A stretch of 64,000 bases of DNA from Tribonema minus (Eukaryota > Sar > Xanthophyceae > Tribonematales > Tribonemataceae), in assembly GCA_017506865.1 (NCBI GenBank), contig JAFCMP010000312.1, forward strand, positions 682,001 through 746,000. The letters are read 5' to 3'. The position numbers and the translations under genes are program-made. Below are positions 1-11,800 of the stretch, piece by piece (within the stretch, counting starts at the first letter, position 1; the number at the start of each line of letters is the position of its first letter). The notes under the pieces were generated by a model. The model did not search any database, was not told the origin of the DNA, and saw only the letters and a program-made list of their open reading frames with translations.

Positions 1-1327
1 TGCTGGTTGAACTGCTGTACTGCTTTGAACCGTTGCCAGCCACGCTGGGTAAGCCGTGGCAATGCGCCTCGCTGAACAGTTTGATGGAGTTGACGCATCA
101 TCGACGGCTTGTCTGCTCATCACCTGCATTTTGTGGGACGGCAAGGAGCCCAAATTCAAATACTGTACTGCTTGAGCTGTCCGAGACATGGCGACTTGCG
201 GCAATTTGGGTTAAGGCGGGGGTCGGGGCTTGGGTCATGGTGAGGGCGAGGTTCGGGGTCAGGGTTAGGATTACGGTTACGGCTGGCTGCTGCTCATGTG
301 CGGTACACAGCTTGACAAGCTGCGTAAACATCCAGGATGGCTTCAGACATCTGTTGCTTTAGGGGTGGGTTTGAGTTAGGCCGCACATCATGCACGGCTT
401 ACGCCGCTGTGCGCGCACTCTGACCGTACACGCTAACCCTAACCCTAACCCAAATTGCCGCCTCGTCAGATGCACGCCAAATGCGTCTTGGGGACAGATT
501 TATCGCTCTGGTGGGCGGTGTCCTCACGCCCAAGTCCAGGAACACTCGCCGTCCTGTTGTAGACGGATCCACCCAAACTCAAAGCATGGCGCTCACTCCT
601 TGCCATGCCTACCAGCCAACGCTCTGCTGCAGCGGTGCGCCAGTAACCCTAACCCTAACCCTGGCCTGCGCCTCTCGACCGGCAAAGGGCATCGCTGCTG
701 CAGGATTCGCGCCCGGATTCTCTCCGCACGATCTTAGTGGTAGGATTGGGGTTAGGCCTTCAATCTATACTATGCAGCGCCTATTCCCCTCTCGCAGGGC
801 GAAGCGCAGCCTGCACCCCAACTCGGTCTTTCACGTGAACTACCAATAACCTGTAACGCCTGTTTCCCTTTCACGCGGAGAAGCATCACCTGCGCGCCCA
901 GACCTGTTCAACTACCACTAACTTTGAAGACCATTTTTCTTTCACACAGGGAGAAGCAATAAATTCAAGCTCCTGTCCCCCCTCGCAGGGAGACGCACCA
1001 ACTACTTTGCACCAACAACTTGAATCACCTTTTTTTCCCACGCGGGAGAAGCAATGACTTCAAACACTGGTTCTTGTCCTGCAGGAAGAAGCACAACCTG
1101 CACCTGTCATTGGCATCCACGTGAACCACCAAAGACTTCAAACACCTTTTTCTTTACTGCCAAGAACAGCAATAACTTCAAACTCCTGTCTCTTTCTTGC
1201 AGGGACAAGCACAAACTGCACCCTGACCTGGTCTTTCACGAGAGCCTAAGATGATTGTTGAAAACAACAACGCATTATTTGTCGCAGAGAAAAGCATCAA
1301 ATTAAAATTTTTGCTCCTTTCTCGCAG
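1..1327 (+). repeat. Intron of GAD with decayed copies of the next exon's start
   Basis: No exon was recognised here; the upstream part of the decarboxylase, including the PLP-lysine exon, must lie to the left of the window. The interval holds about five degenerate copies of the junction that opens the exon at 1328. Each has a pyrimidine tract, a CAG acceptor, then a version of the coding start (R-x-K-H-x-L-H-P-x-L-V-F-H). They lie near 796-849, 878-925, 1078-1130 and 1198-1250, and a fainter one lies near 985-1010. Only the last copy before 1328 continues into a conserved exon. TTAGGG-type repeats occur at about 429-451 and 647-661. Confidence 0.7.
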
Positions 1328-4300
1328 GGAAAAGCACAACCTGCACCCCGATTTGGTGTTCCACGTGAACTACCTGGGGGGGGATCAGTCCAGCTTCACG
1401 CTCAACTTCAGCAAGGGCGCGGGGACCATAGTGGGCCAGTACTACAACCTGCTGCGGCTAGGGAGGACCGGCTACACGCAGGTGATTTGCTGATGCTCAG
1501 CAGCTGTTGACACCGTTGGCAGGCACTTGCTGATGCTCAGCAGCTAAGTTGAGCGTCAACTCCGGCTACTATGGTTCATCAAATGCTGCAGCTTGCCTCG
1601 AGCGGGGAGGATCAAGCACACGCAGGTGGTTGCTGATGCTCAGCAGCTCTAGTGATGACACCCTTTGCATGGACAGTACTTGCTGATGCTCAGCGGCCAG
1701 CTTAGCTGCCTCCAACAACATCTACAGCTGAGCAACGCTACAATCTGCCTAGGCTGGGGCTCATACGTGCGCAAACTTCACCACTTCAACTTCATGTGCA
1801 CATGTGCACCCGTGCGCGTGAATGCCACGGCGTACACTCCATGAGTGCTTAACCCTAACCCTAATCCTAACCCTGACCTTGTTGCAGCCTCTCCATCACA
1901 GCACGTCTTAGTGCAAAAGGAACACACCAATCTGCGCATGCTCGCAGTGACGTGCAGCGTATCCTGGCTTGCACTTCTTCACGTTCGGGGCGGTGCCTAA
2001 GTGGGACTCACCGGCGCAGCGCCAATCGACTTGCTGTAATCACTTCGTCTACAAGAACACACACACATTCGACCTCGCTTGACACCTTCATGAAATTAGT
2101 CCTGACCACTTGTGAAGCGTGGCACCTTCCTCAAAATTCATGAACATGTCCATGAGCATTTGTGACTTGCGTTACCTGCCCCACGTGCGCCGTGCCGCCT
2201 GACGTCGCTGCCGCTGCAGGTGATGACCAACTGCGCGAGCAACGCCTACTACCTCAGGGAGAAGCTCCTCGAGACTGGCAAGGCAAGTGACCATGATGAG
2301 AGCCATGCAAAGTACCACATATATTTACGTTCCTAATTGCTTTGAATATCACGGCAGAGGAGCAGTGTAGCAAGTCTGTGCGATTGCGCAGTTTGTACAT
2401 GTTGCACAAGCAGCGCCTGCATTGGGGCCCATACCGTCTCGCTGATAGGCAAGGCCAGTGTGCCTGTCTTGGAGTTGGCGTCAGGGTTAGGGTTTGGCAA
2501 GGCCAGTGAGCTCCTGTGTCTGTCAGTTGAAGCTTAGGCTACACAATGCAGCCTGTTGCTCGCACAATGTGACGCCTGCCAGGTGCCCCGACGCGTGCCC
2601 TGGTCAGCAATGGTCACGCTGACTTGCAAGAGCCGTTCTTCAGCGTGTCAAGGCGCAATTGCTGAGCACTGCTGTTATTGTGTTGTCAGGCAGCGCTGCT
2701 GCAAGTGAAGTGCGCATGTTGAGGCAATGACACAGCCCAGGCCAACGTGCATGCGGCATTCCCCACAGTGTTAGGTTTAGGGCAAGAATTAGGACTAGGG
2801 TTAGATTTAGGGTTCAGGTTATGATAAGGGTGAGGGTTAGGCAACGTTTATGGTCTGAGAGCGTACATTTCAGTGCACATCAGCGTATGTGTTCAGCCAG
2901 TGTTGGTGACTATGTACACACTAGCCACAGTCCCGAGAGGGTGCATCAGCGCAATGCGCTAGGTGGTGGGGAAGTGAGCCACGTGCTTGGTTCGGGCGAT
3001 GCTTTCCAGGGTCATGATTGGGGATAGCTGAGGGCTGATCATAATCTTTAGGTTTGCAGTAATTGATGCAGCATGCACTCTTTCAATTATGAAGCCTGCA
3101 TGGGGCGATGCTGACGTCTTCTGCTTGCAATCGTGCCTCTTTCTTCATTTCAGGTGGAGATTCACGACAAGGCACATGTGCCTCTCGTGGCCTTTTCTCT
3201 GAAGGCAAGTATCCGTTGCGGTGCGCTGTTGAAGTCCTTACTTGAAGCTTTGCTGTCAATCCTTAAGTGTACTGTCAGGTCATAACCTCACCTTCGGCGA
3301 TGCTCAACCTAGCATCGGCGGAGCGCTGCCGCATGAAGCCACGCCATCAAATGGCATCCAAACACGTTGATCGTAGCTTGTTTGCTTGCGTGAACCATGT
3401 AGATTGCTGGTTGGGCGGCTTATGCATGCTGGTGCGTCATATGTTGAAGCTGAAAGTCAGTCAGCATGGCGCTGCTGCAATGATGTGAAGGCACACCGGT
3501 GCATTACATGATTCTCACCTCCAGGGCGTCGATCACAGATTTCAAACACTGCCTTCAGATATGCAAGCCCTGCGATATGGTACGTCGACGTCGACAGTCT
3601 GTCAGCATTGCGCTGTGCGCTGCTGCATTCGTGTAAAGCCGCGCCATTGCAGCGCATGGATCACACCACGAGGACGCCAATCACGGACTCTGAACACTGC
3701 TGTTGAATATGCCAGCCCGCAATATGCTGTCTGCGAGCATTATATTTCAAACAGTTTGACACCCGAGCGTACACAGCCAGCAATTCCTCTCTTTCCCTTT
3801 TGCGACAATATGAGTGGCCGTTGAGAGAAGTTGGCCGTCAAGATTGACCTCTTGCGCTAATGTTTAACTCATGCCACATGATTGATGTGACGGCACTGAT
3901 GCGGGCGGGCGGCAAGCACACAGCAGCTCATGCTTCTGTGCGTTCTTCAACATTGAAGATGAGCGTTCTGACTGAACTCTGAACGCCGTGCGCGTGCCTC
4001 TCTGTTGCGCAGGACACCTCAAGGTACACCGTGTTTGACCTCCAGGTGAGGCGGTACGCCAGCACACACACAAAACTTCATCTTGAAGTTTAACATCAGT
4101 CTCAAAGGGCCCGTAATAAATCCACCCATATCTGTTTGTGTTGGGGGCAGAATCAGACGCGAAGGCATAGACGGCCCATCCACTCTGTGATAGACACTGA
4201 TGTTGAAGTGATTGAGGGAGATGCTCAAGTTGCGGAAGTTTACACACAAGTGCAGGAGACGAGAGGCAGGCCAGTGATAAACTCAACACAGGTCCTTTTG

Positions 4301-7300
4301 TGTTGGTCAGACAAACGCACGTCGCGACATGAACACCCCCAAAAAGGGGAGGCTGTGTTGCTAAGTGTGCAATTGTGCTTGTTGGCTCAGTGGTAGAGCC
4401 AGGGTCACTGCATTTGCTCTTTTTTGCGTGTGTGTGAGTGGATTAACCTTGTGAGATGTACTGATGTTGAAGTGAAAGAATGAAAAGCTCAAAACGATAC
4501 CGCAAATGTACACGTCAGATGCCATTCATCTGGGCTTTTTCGCGCCCTGAGCAAGAATTAATAAGAAGTACACGTCAGTACACACGACGAGACACGCACA
4601 TATGTACCAGTACACTTGAGTACATGACATGTACAACGCAGGCACCTTCTCAGGCAGGCACTTGCAAAGCACATCGTGGAAGCGCTCTAATTGGCGCAGC
4701 TCAAGTTGCCATGTGCATCATGGTGGACTGCGCAGTGCGTGTTGTGGTATGCAGAGGTCAAATGCCCTATGCACAAATCCGTCAGTCGGGATGTGCGCTG
4801 AAACAATGCCGGGTTCATCTCAACCCTTGCTTGCCCCTTATCCACTGCTCGTCCGTGAGAGTTGCAAGGAACTTATGCTCAATATCTGTGGCACAGCTCC
4901 CGCTCGCAGCCGCCTGTGCCGTGCGCCCAGGTGTTGTCGAAACAGGCAAAGAGAAGTGTTGTATCGATGATGCCCGGCTTCTGTATGAACAATGATTTGC
5001 ACCTGTAACACCTGTGCGCAGTGCGCACAGTGCCTGAGAGGAACTCAGAGCTCAATATCTCTGGCACAGCTCTCGCCCTCCAGTCACCAGGAATCCCACC
5101 CTCAACACCGCGCAACCGATGCTGGCCTCTTTTTATGCAGGACAAACTAAGCAACAAGGGGTGGATTGTCCCCGCCTACACCTGCCCCCCCGGTGCCGAG
5201 GACTTGGCCATCCTGCGCGTCGTGGTGAGCAGACGACGCTTCAAGCACAACTTCAAAGTTGAATTTTCACCTGCACCCTTCGTATGTCATGTATAAGGGC
5301 CCCAAGGGATGGCTGATGTTCGGTGCATGCTGCAACCGCGTTGTGTGCGGCGCGTGAAGCTGACCGTTGCACCTCCAAGAGCTTGGGCATCGGTGCTGTT
5401 GCACAGCGCAGCATTCTTTCTCAGTGCTGTTGCACAGCGCAGCATTCTTTCTCAGTGCGTGTACGCTAGCGGTGTATGAGTGAGAGCATTGTGTGATGCT
5501 GCAACAAGACAATGACACCTTGCAGCAGGCGTAAGCATAATACCGACCGTCTGGGCGCTCTTGTGCTCTATGCACTTTTTGGGCGCAGTGCCAACAAGGT
5601 GGCTGCATACGGTGCACCGGACACTGGTCTCCATAGGGGCCTCCTTCGATCAAAGTGTACTCACAGCACATATACGAGTACACTGTTCAGTGTACTGCGC
5701 AGGGTAGGTATGCCAAGTGAGTGCTCACTTGATGGCTCTGCGTAACCGCTGTTCGCTGCGCGCTGCACCATGCGCTTAGGTCCGCGACAACTTCTCGGAT
5801 GCTGGACTCCGTTGGGCCCTCTACAATCATACTTAAAGTACAACATACAAGCACACTGTACACTGTACTGTGTGGGTAGGTTTCCAAGTGGGCGCTCAGC
5901 CCACGCGCTGCGTTATACTGGTCATAATGGCGTTGTTGCTGATTGGCTCACGCGCGCACAGGTCCGGGACGATTTCTCAAGGGACCTCGCGGACGCGCTG
6001 CTGTCGGACATGCTCAAGGCCATGGACTGGTGAGTCGCAAGTCTAGCTGCACCTACTTCAAATTCTACTTCAACTTATGCACCATCAATCAACATGAACG
6101 CTTTAGAAGCCTCCAGCGACCTCAGCTGAGTGCGTTGTACACGCAGCCGAGCCCCGAACTGGTGAGTCTTGTCCAGCTGCACCTACTTCCACTGTCACTT
6201 CAACTATGCACAAACACTGACTTGTAAAAGGCCTCGAGCGACCTCAGCTGCGTGGCTTGTACATGCGGTAGAGTTGACTGCACGCCGCACTTCAGTCTGC
6301 GTCACTACTTTCACATGTCTAGACCGCTCGTGCGTTGAGCACCACTTGCCTGCTTCCCGCATGCACATTTGATGCGCTCAGCACTCTTGTTGGCACCAAC
6401 AATTTAGGGTCGGATGCTTCGCAGACGTCACCTTACGCAGCCCCCCCCCCCTCCCCCCACCCCCTGCCGGACGAGCACGACGCTGAGCCATTTTGCAAAA
6501 CTGTACCTTGGCATGCTTGCCCAGCTTCCCCATGCACTTGCACTTGGTGCACGCAGGGGGCCAAAGCTCATGGACGTGTCAAGTATGTCCAAACATAGGC
6601 GCTGCGGGCGGCCAGGTTGCTACACATTCGTTTTCAGACTCTGCATATTTTTGTTGTCGCCTGCTGCCCATGGGCTTCATGCGACCTAGCAGGACACAAC
6701 AGACTGTACCTCGCAATATGCACAACTCCTGCAGCTGTAGCAGCAGCTGCAGCTGTTGTAACGACGTTGTGCTCTCAGCAGCTGCATCACCCGGCCAGTG
6801 CGTGCCCGCGCGTCTTTACCGCCTGCCAAACCCAACTTGACATTCTTGATGTTCATCATGATGCTTGAAGCTCCGCATGATGATTGAAGTTCCTTCCTGC
6901 GACGCGGCGCGACGCGCGACGCAGGCTGGAGCACCACCCCGCGAAGTTCCTTCTTAATCTTGACGTTCCTTCCCGCGTACGCGCGCCGCGCATTCTTGAA
7001 GTTCCTTCTCGTTATTGAAGTTCCCTCCCGCGACGCGCTACTCGCGTGCACGCAGGCTGGAGCACCACCCCGCAACGCACCACGCCAAGCACGCCGGGCA
7101 CATCAAGGAGCAGCGCCAGAAGCGCCGCGAGCGCAAGGCCGAGGACGACAAGGCGCGCCTCGAGAAGCGCGCCGCCGCCGACGCTGGGAAGCCGGAGGCG
7201 GAGGCGGCAGCAGAGGAGGAGGCGCAGCCGCCGCTCATCGAGCAGCACCACATCCACTCGCTCAAGACGGACCCCGCGCACCGTAGCACGGGCGAGAAGA

Positions 7301-7317
7301 CGCACGGCGTGTGCTGA
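1328..7317 (+). CDS. GAD: Glutamate decarboxylase (plant-type), 3' part, seven exons
   Basis: Glutamate decarboxylase converts glutamate to GABA and CO2 with PLP, normally in the cytosol. Exons read 1328-1481, 2220-2282, 3154-3204, 4013-4045, 5141-5224, 5962-6029 and 7056-7317; phases agree at every junction and give about 237 residues. Family signatures in order: [16 protein letters not shown] and [17 protein letters not shown] in the first exon, [10 protein letters not shown] in the third, [11 protein letters not shown] in the fourth, [19 protein letters not shown] and [15 protein letters not shown] across the fifth and sixth. The last exon is a charged Lys/Arg/Glu-rich tail ending KTHGVC. 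It resembles the plant GAD C-terminus that binds calmodulin and ends KTNGVC, so calcium/calmodulin control is a fair inference. The active-site lysine exon is outside the window. Introns 2283-3153 and 3205-4012 have GC donors (AG|GCAAGT). Stop codon at 7315-7317. Confidence 0.9.
1440..1780 (+). repeat. Duplicated exon end plus donor in GAD intron
   Basis: The end of the exon 1328-1481 and its donor (GGCTACACGCAG|GTGATTTGCTGATG) recur, altered, at about 1600-1650 (AAGCACACGCAG|GTGGTTGCTGATG). A fainter third copy of the coding part lies near 1735-1772. The block TTGCTGATGCTCAGCAGC that follows the donor is present four times between 1485 and 1700. Confidence 0.7.
1849..1877 (-). repeat. Interstitial TTAGGG-type telomere repeat
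   Basis: AACCCTAACCCTAATCCTAACCC-type run inside the GAD intron. Similar short runs lie at 429-451, 647-661, 2795-2835, 11618-11643, 13205-13245 and 23355-23405, all in introns, in both orientations. Confidence 0.7.
3430..3735 (+). repeat. Intronic tandem duplication in GAD
   Basis: Two diverged copies of a roughly 145-bp stretch (about 3440-3580 and 3585-3725) share GTCAGCAT, GCGCCAT-like, CGATCACAGATTT / CAATCACGGACTC and GCAAGCCCTGCGATATG-like blocks. No coding sequence is recognised. It lies in the GC-AG intron 3205-4012. Confidence 0.5.
4515..4575 (+). repeat. Dispersed 55-bp repeat, copy 1
   Basis: The block opening ATGCCATTCATCTGGGC, running through TTTTTCGCGCCC and ending AATAAGAAGTACAC, recurs nearly unchanged at 15525-15582. 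It recurs in degraded form at about 9121-9175. All three copies are on the plus strand. It could be the conserved tail of a short interspersed element; no A/B-box tRNA head was found with it. Confidence 0.6.
5775..6210 (+). repeat. Decayed copies of both edges of GAD exon 5962-6029
   Basis: Upstream, 5775-5815 carries TTAG|GTCCGCGACAACTTCTC, a copy of the acceptor and first codons of the exon that starts ACAG|GTCCGGGACGATTTCTC at 5962. Downstream, the exon end and donor with the following bases (GGACTG|GTGAGTCGC then AGCTGCACCTACTTC, from 6022) recur at 6156-6192 as GAACTG|GTGAGTCTT then AGCTGCACCTACTTC. One exon therefore has a copy on each side. Confidence 0.7.
6918..6945 (+). repeat. Copy of the acceptor and start of the last GAD exon
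   Basis: CGACGCAG|GCTGGAGCACCACCCC at 6918-6940 matches the true junction at 7051-7071 base for base over about 20 bases. The copy runs into AAGTTCC-rich intron sequence rather than into the conserved tail. Repeated GAAGTTCCTTC(C/T) blocks surround both. It is a potential cryptic acceptor. Confidence 0.7.
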
Positions 7318-8892
7318 GCGCTGCCGCTGCTGCTGCTGCTGCGCGCTGCTGCTGCCACGCGCTGACCCAACCAGCAGCGCCACATGTGCGCGCTCGCTGG
7401 GCATAGGGGCACGCGCAAGATGACAACGCACGTTGCGTGTGCTGAGCAGTGCTGCCTGTTGAGCAGTGCTGCTGCGGCTGCCGCCTGTTGAGCGCTGCTG
7501 CCATGCTCACTGTGTCGTTCGAGCGGAGCATGTTTGCGGGGGGGCTGGTGCTGCGTGCCACTGCGGCATGGGGTGTGATGATGCGCGGTGCGACCTGAGC
7601 ACTGCAACTGCCTGTTGCTGCCTGGGCTGCTGAGCGTTGCTGCTGCAGCAGATGCCGAGCAGCGCCACGTGTGTACATGGCTGGGGGGGGGGGGGGGGGG
7701 GGGGGGCAAGCGGATTCGGCCTAGGGGAAGAGCAGGCTTGCTGAGGGGGGAAGGGGGTGCAGGGCGTGTTTGGAGCGGTAGCGGAGTGATCATCACTGGG
7801 ACTCAATTTCAGCAGGTGAAAAGTCACAAGCACTACTGTAGCAGTTCTGTTGACATGCGCCGAACTACTTGCGTCACAGGGGACGCGGGCAGCGTTCGCC
7901 GCTTCCATCGGGGCCACAGCAATCACCGCAGGCTGCAGAGAACACACCTCAGCTAGAAAACACGATTGAAAGTTTCAGGCGATGCATATTCCGGGGAGCA
8001 AGCGCATGCGCAAGTGCACGCTGCTGCTGACCCAGACTTGTTGTGTGAGCGTGGTGCCAAGGCACGTCTCGGCTGCTAGGCCGCAGCATCACCAAACTGC
8101 ATGTGAACAACGTGACACTACTGCATTTCCGTCCTCCCGGCCGCTGCGTGACTTGCCCCCCGCGAGTACCTGGAACTGTCTGCTTGCGACATCCTACATG
8201 TAGCTGCGCTAAAATGCTCTCACATGCAACATGCACTCTCTCTTGCTTTTGGTGCCTGCGCTGCATACTTACTGTCACATGCAGCGGTTTGTGCTGCATC
8301 ATCAGTGTCGCATGCATTCTGCAACGCCATTGGCATCTCAATTCCGACGAAAGCGTCCAATGCTGTCAGCTTAGACATGGGCGACGTGCATCAAAGCATA
8401 ATTCGGGCCTTTTGATGGCATGCAACCATATGGAAGGTTGACAACAGTGCAATGTCAGTACACGCAAAACAAACAAAAACTGAAAGGAAGCGGAGGGGGG
8501 GCTGCCCTGTTGGCACTACGGTGAGCATTCTGTAAGTGGCGCATGCGCATTTGGGCGGATTTTGAACGTGCCATGTGCTGTAAAGATAAGGCACTGCTGC
8601 TTGCATGCAGCAAAGTTGCTAGTAGGAGTGCACCCATCCACAGTTGACCAGTACGATCAATGCACGAGTAAGCTGGAGCTTGGGCAGCGTTATCCTATAG
8701 TTCCAGCAAGCAACCTTCGCATTTAAAGCTTGCTGAAGGGTTGAGTCGTCATTCACTGGCATTCACGTGCTGATCTGTCGGGATTATCCTGACGCACGCA
8801 GTGTTGGCCCTCTATAACTCAAGGGTTTAGTGTGGTCTATGCCCTCGCACTGACAGAACAGGGTCTTTGGGTCTCAATTCCTTGATTGCTCA
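7318..8892. other. Intergenic region between convergent GAD and LIPT2; no gene seen
   Basis: This stretch separates the two stop codons of the convergent genes. It holds GCTGCTG-rich direct repeats (about 7318-7650) and a run of about 26 G at 7681-7706, followed by unremarkable sequence. I found no conserved protein, RNA gene or convincing polyadenylation signal. Confidence 0.6.
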
Positions 8893-11800
8893 TTACGACA
8901 GCCTTCGCAGCAGCTTGGCATCTCCCGGTGATAACGGAGGGATTTCCTCTGCGCTCGCCGGCTCAGGGTCCAGGTGGAACATCTCACAGAACTCCTCCAA
9001 GACCTGACGCAAACAATGCACGTACAAGCAGCAGTGTGCAATGTCGTTTAGGAGTGATTGTGCATGCGCATTGAGACGCTTTGTTGCAAGACCTAGAAGT
9101 TGTGACGAGCGTGACACCCATAATATGGGCTCTTTCACGCCTGAAGCGAGAAGTAATGAAAAGCGCAAGCACCTAAATCGTTGACGACACAGCAGAAGCA
9201 TCCTGTTCTTGATCAACTTCTAGCACTTGAACTGCTTGACATACCAACCGCTGCCACCAGAGTTTCATTCTTGACAGAAGGTGTGAAGTTCTGTGCTCGT
9301 GCGCCCAAAGCTGAGGGGTCTCGGATTCTATAATCAGGGCCCTGGGGCATGTCTGAATGCGAAGCATGCACGGTGTTGCTGATGTCGCGACTTCACTGTG
9401 GAAGCGCCAACGGCCAGGTCCAGTAGCAGCCAGCGTGATTTCATTCATGAAAAACCTGAGTGCTTGACCTCCAACAGCCACCATAGCTGTGAGCGTGCGT
9501 ATTTCGTACCACCTGCGCCTCGTACGTCCAACACTGCGACAGTGGGGTCATTGTTGCACAACTTGAAGTGCATTCATTTGAAGCATATGAACACACACAT
9601 CACCTGTGCTCGTACGTCCGACACAGTGAACGTGGGGTCGTTCTTTTGAAAGAAATAGGAGATATATTGTTGCCACACAACTTCAAGTGCGTTCGCTTGA
9701 AGTATAAGAATATATATCACTTGTGCTCGTACGTACACGGTGACAGTGGGGTCGTTGTCGTACAACTTCAAGTGCATACCCATGAAGTATAATATATATA
9801 TGTGTATACATACAATCTTTTGATTTGTTTCCATATATATTCATAATTCTACATCACCTGTGCTCGTACATCCGTCACGGTAACAGTGGGGTCATCGTCA
9901 GCGAGGCAGCCTACGCTCTTGTCGCTGATGCCGCATGGAACTATGTTCTGCACCGATGTGCGGGCAGGGGAAGGGGGAGTCACCACTTGAAATGCAGATG
10001 GGAAGTTGCTGTGGGTTCTGAGTTGGCATAGAATTGCCTTGCAAGGCCCCCGTGCGCCTCGTGACAGCGCTCATGATCATGGCAAGCTGTAAAGCAGAGG
10101 TGTGTGCCAATTTCAATTGTTCGTCACGCGTGCCAATCTATAAGTGAAGTACGCGCATGCATTTGGTGATATTGAATGAGTCAGGCAGAGGGGGGGCGAG
10201 GTGTCGTCAGTAACTTCAGAGGTGTGTTTGAAGCGAGCCTGCACAAGCGGCATTAGTGATGGCACTGGGGCATTCATCATGATGTCTGAACGACACCTGG
10301 CGATCACTGCTGAATCTGCAGTTTCTCAGGACTGCCTCTCTATTATGGCCTAGGGCACGAACAGCCACACAGCACTTCTGAGAGCACTTGTGCATCGTGC
10401 AAAAGCATGGCACAATAGCGTCAGGGCTTGGGTCGAGGTGAAGCTGACTCACATCAAAGGCAGAAAGATCCGGGCACACATTTAGCACGAAGCCATGTGA
10501 TGTCACCCATCGGCTGGCGCAATAAAATCAGAAATAACTGACTCACATCAAAGGCAGACAGGTCCGGGCACACGTTTAGCGCGAAGCCATGTGATGTCAC
10601 CCATCGGCTGGCATTCAGACCGATCGCCGCGTACTTGCGATTTCCTACCCAGACGCCTGTATTGCCGGGGTCCCTTTCTCCCTGCGAGAGGGGGGGGGGG
10701 GGAGGGAGACGCAAAAAGGGGGGGCAGGGGCCAATGACAACGTCAGGGATGATCTGACCGCTGAACATAAGCAATGTGGATTAAACGAGCAACGCAGCAA
10801 CGGGCGCACGGGCCCGGTCTCCTCACGCATCCGGATGGCAGTTGCGCCAGCGTACGAGCTTGAAGTTGTGTTTGCAGTGCCAGAAAACACCACCGATGCA
10901 AGTTGATCAAACACCTGCAAAACGGCACATGAGCGTGTGAGCTCCTTGAACGTTCAAGCTGAATTCCAATGAGCTGAGCGCTGTACACCTGCACCTTGCT
11001 GTCAGCGCAGCGCATGGATTATCCTTCCTTCAAGGTCCTCAGGTACGGATGCAGGCCGTTCTTGCGTAAACTATTTGCCAGCGCACAATGAGCTCCCTCC
11101 AGTGCTGGCAACTGCCGAGATAGTCAGGTCACCAATGCAGATCCCTCCTGTACCGAACTACCCCTGCGCAATAAGCTTCATTTCATGAGCACAAGTCGTG
11201 CAATGGTATGTGCTGAGGGTGGTGAGGCAGCGTGCAGTGCCAGCCAGGCCACTGCACATGATACTTCAAGTATCACTGCAGCTGACGTGCTGAGCGCTGT
11301 TCAAGTGCACCCCCCGCACAGCGCCAGCAGGCGTATGATCACATTCTCCACACACCCCATCTCGTCTCACTGCAGGTCTCACGGCTGTAACGGAAGGTGC
11401 TGCGCGCTGTTCCGCCTTCCCACATGGTACTTCAACCTCCACCGCAACTGCTGTGTGCCGAGCGCTGCCATCACTTGAAGCGTCACCTCCGTCACACACA
11501 ACATACTTCAACTCTCACTTCCAACTCATGTGCTGAGCGCTGCTCACCTGCACCCCCCGCCGCGCCAGCACGCGCAGTATCACTTTCTAGAGGATCCCGG
11601 GGCGCACCGGTACAGGTCCCTTAGGGTTAGGGTTAGGGTTAGGATGTAGCTACCACTCACTGGTGCGCATCGAGCTCCATCCACTCTGACCGCAATAAGT
11701 TGTGCTGGTGCGTGCTGAGGGCCCTGTGGCACCGGCTCAGGTGCTCCCAGGGTTCGAACCGACCACCGCCCGTGGCTCTTGAAGTTACACACTGCATCGT

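Noticed and set aside
4380-4410. tRNA A-box-like TGGCTCAGTGGTAGAGC
   Set aside because: No B box (GGTTCGA) or cloverleaf follows within tRNA length; the sequence runs into a T-rich stretch. At most a tRNA-derived SINE head.
7038-7796. 252-codon minus-strand frame over the GAD last exon
   Set aside because: GC-rich shadow of the GAD tail and of GCTGCTG/poly-G repeats; no family motif.
10840-10920. Possible additional LIPT2 exon after a TTTGCAG acceptor on the minus strand
   Set aside because: The flanking exons already join in phase at [15 protein letters not shown] with no missing family residues, so an extra exon is not needed.
11735-11775. B-box-like GGTTCGAACC in a LIPT2 intron
   Set aside because: No A box at the right distance on either strand and no acceptor stem pairing.
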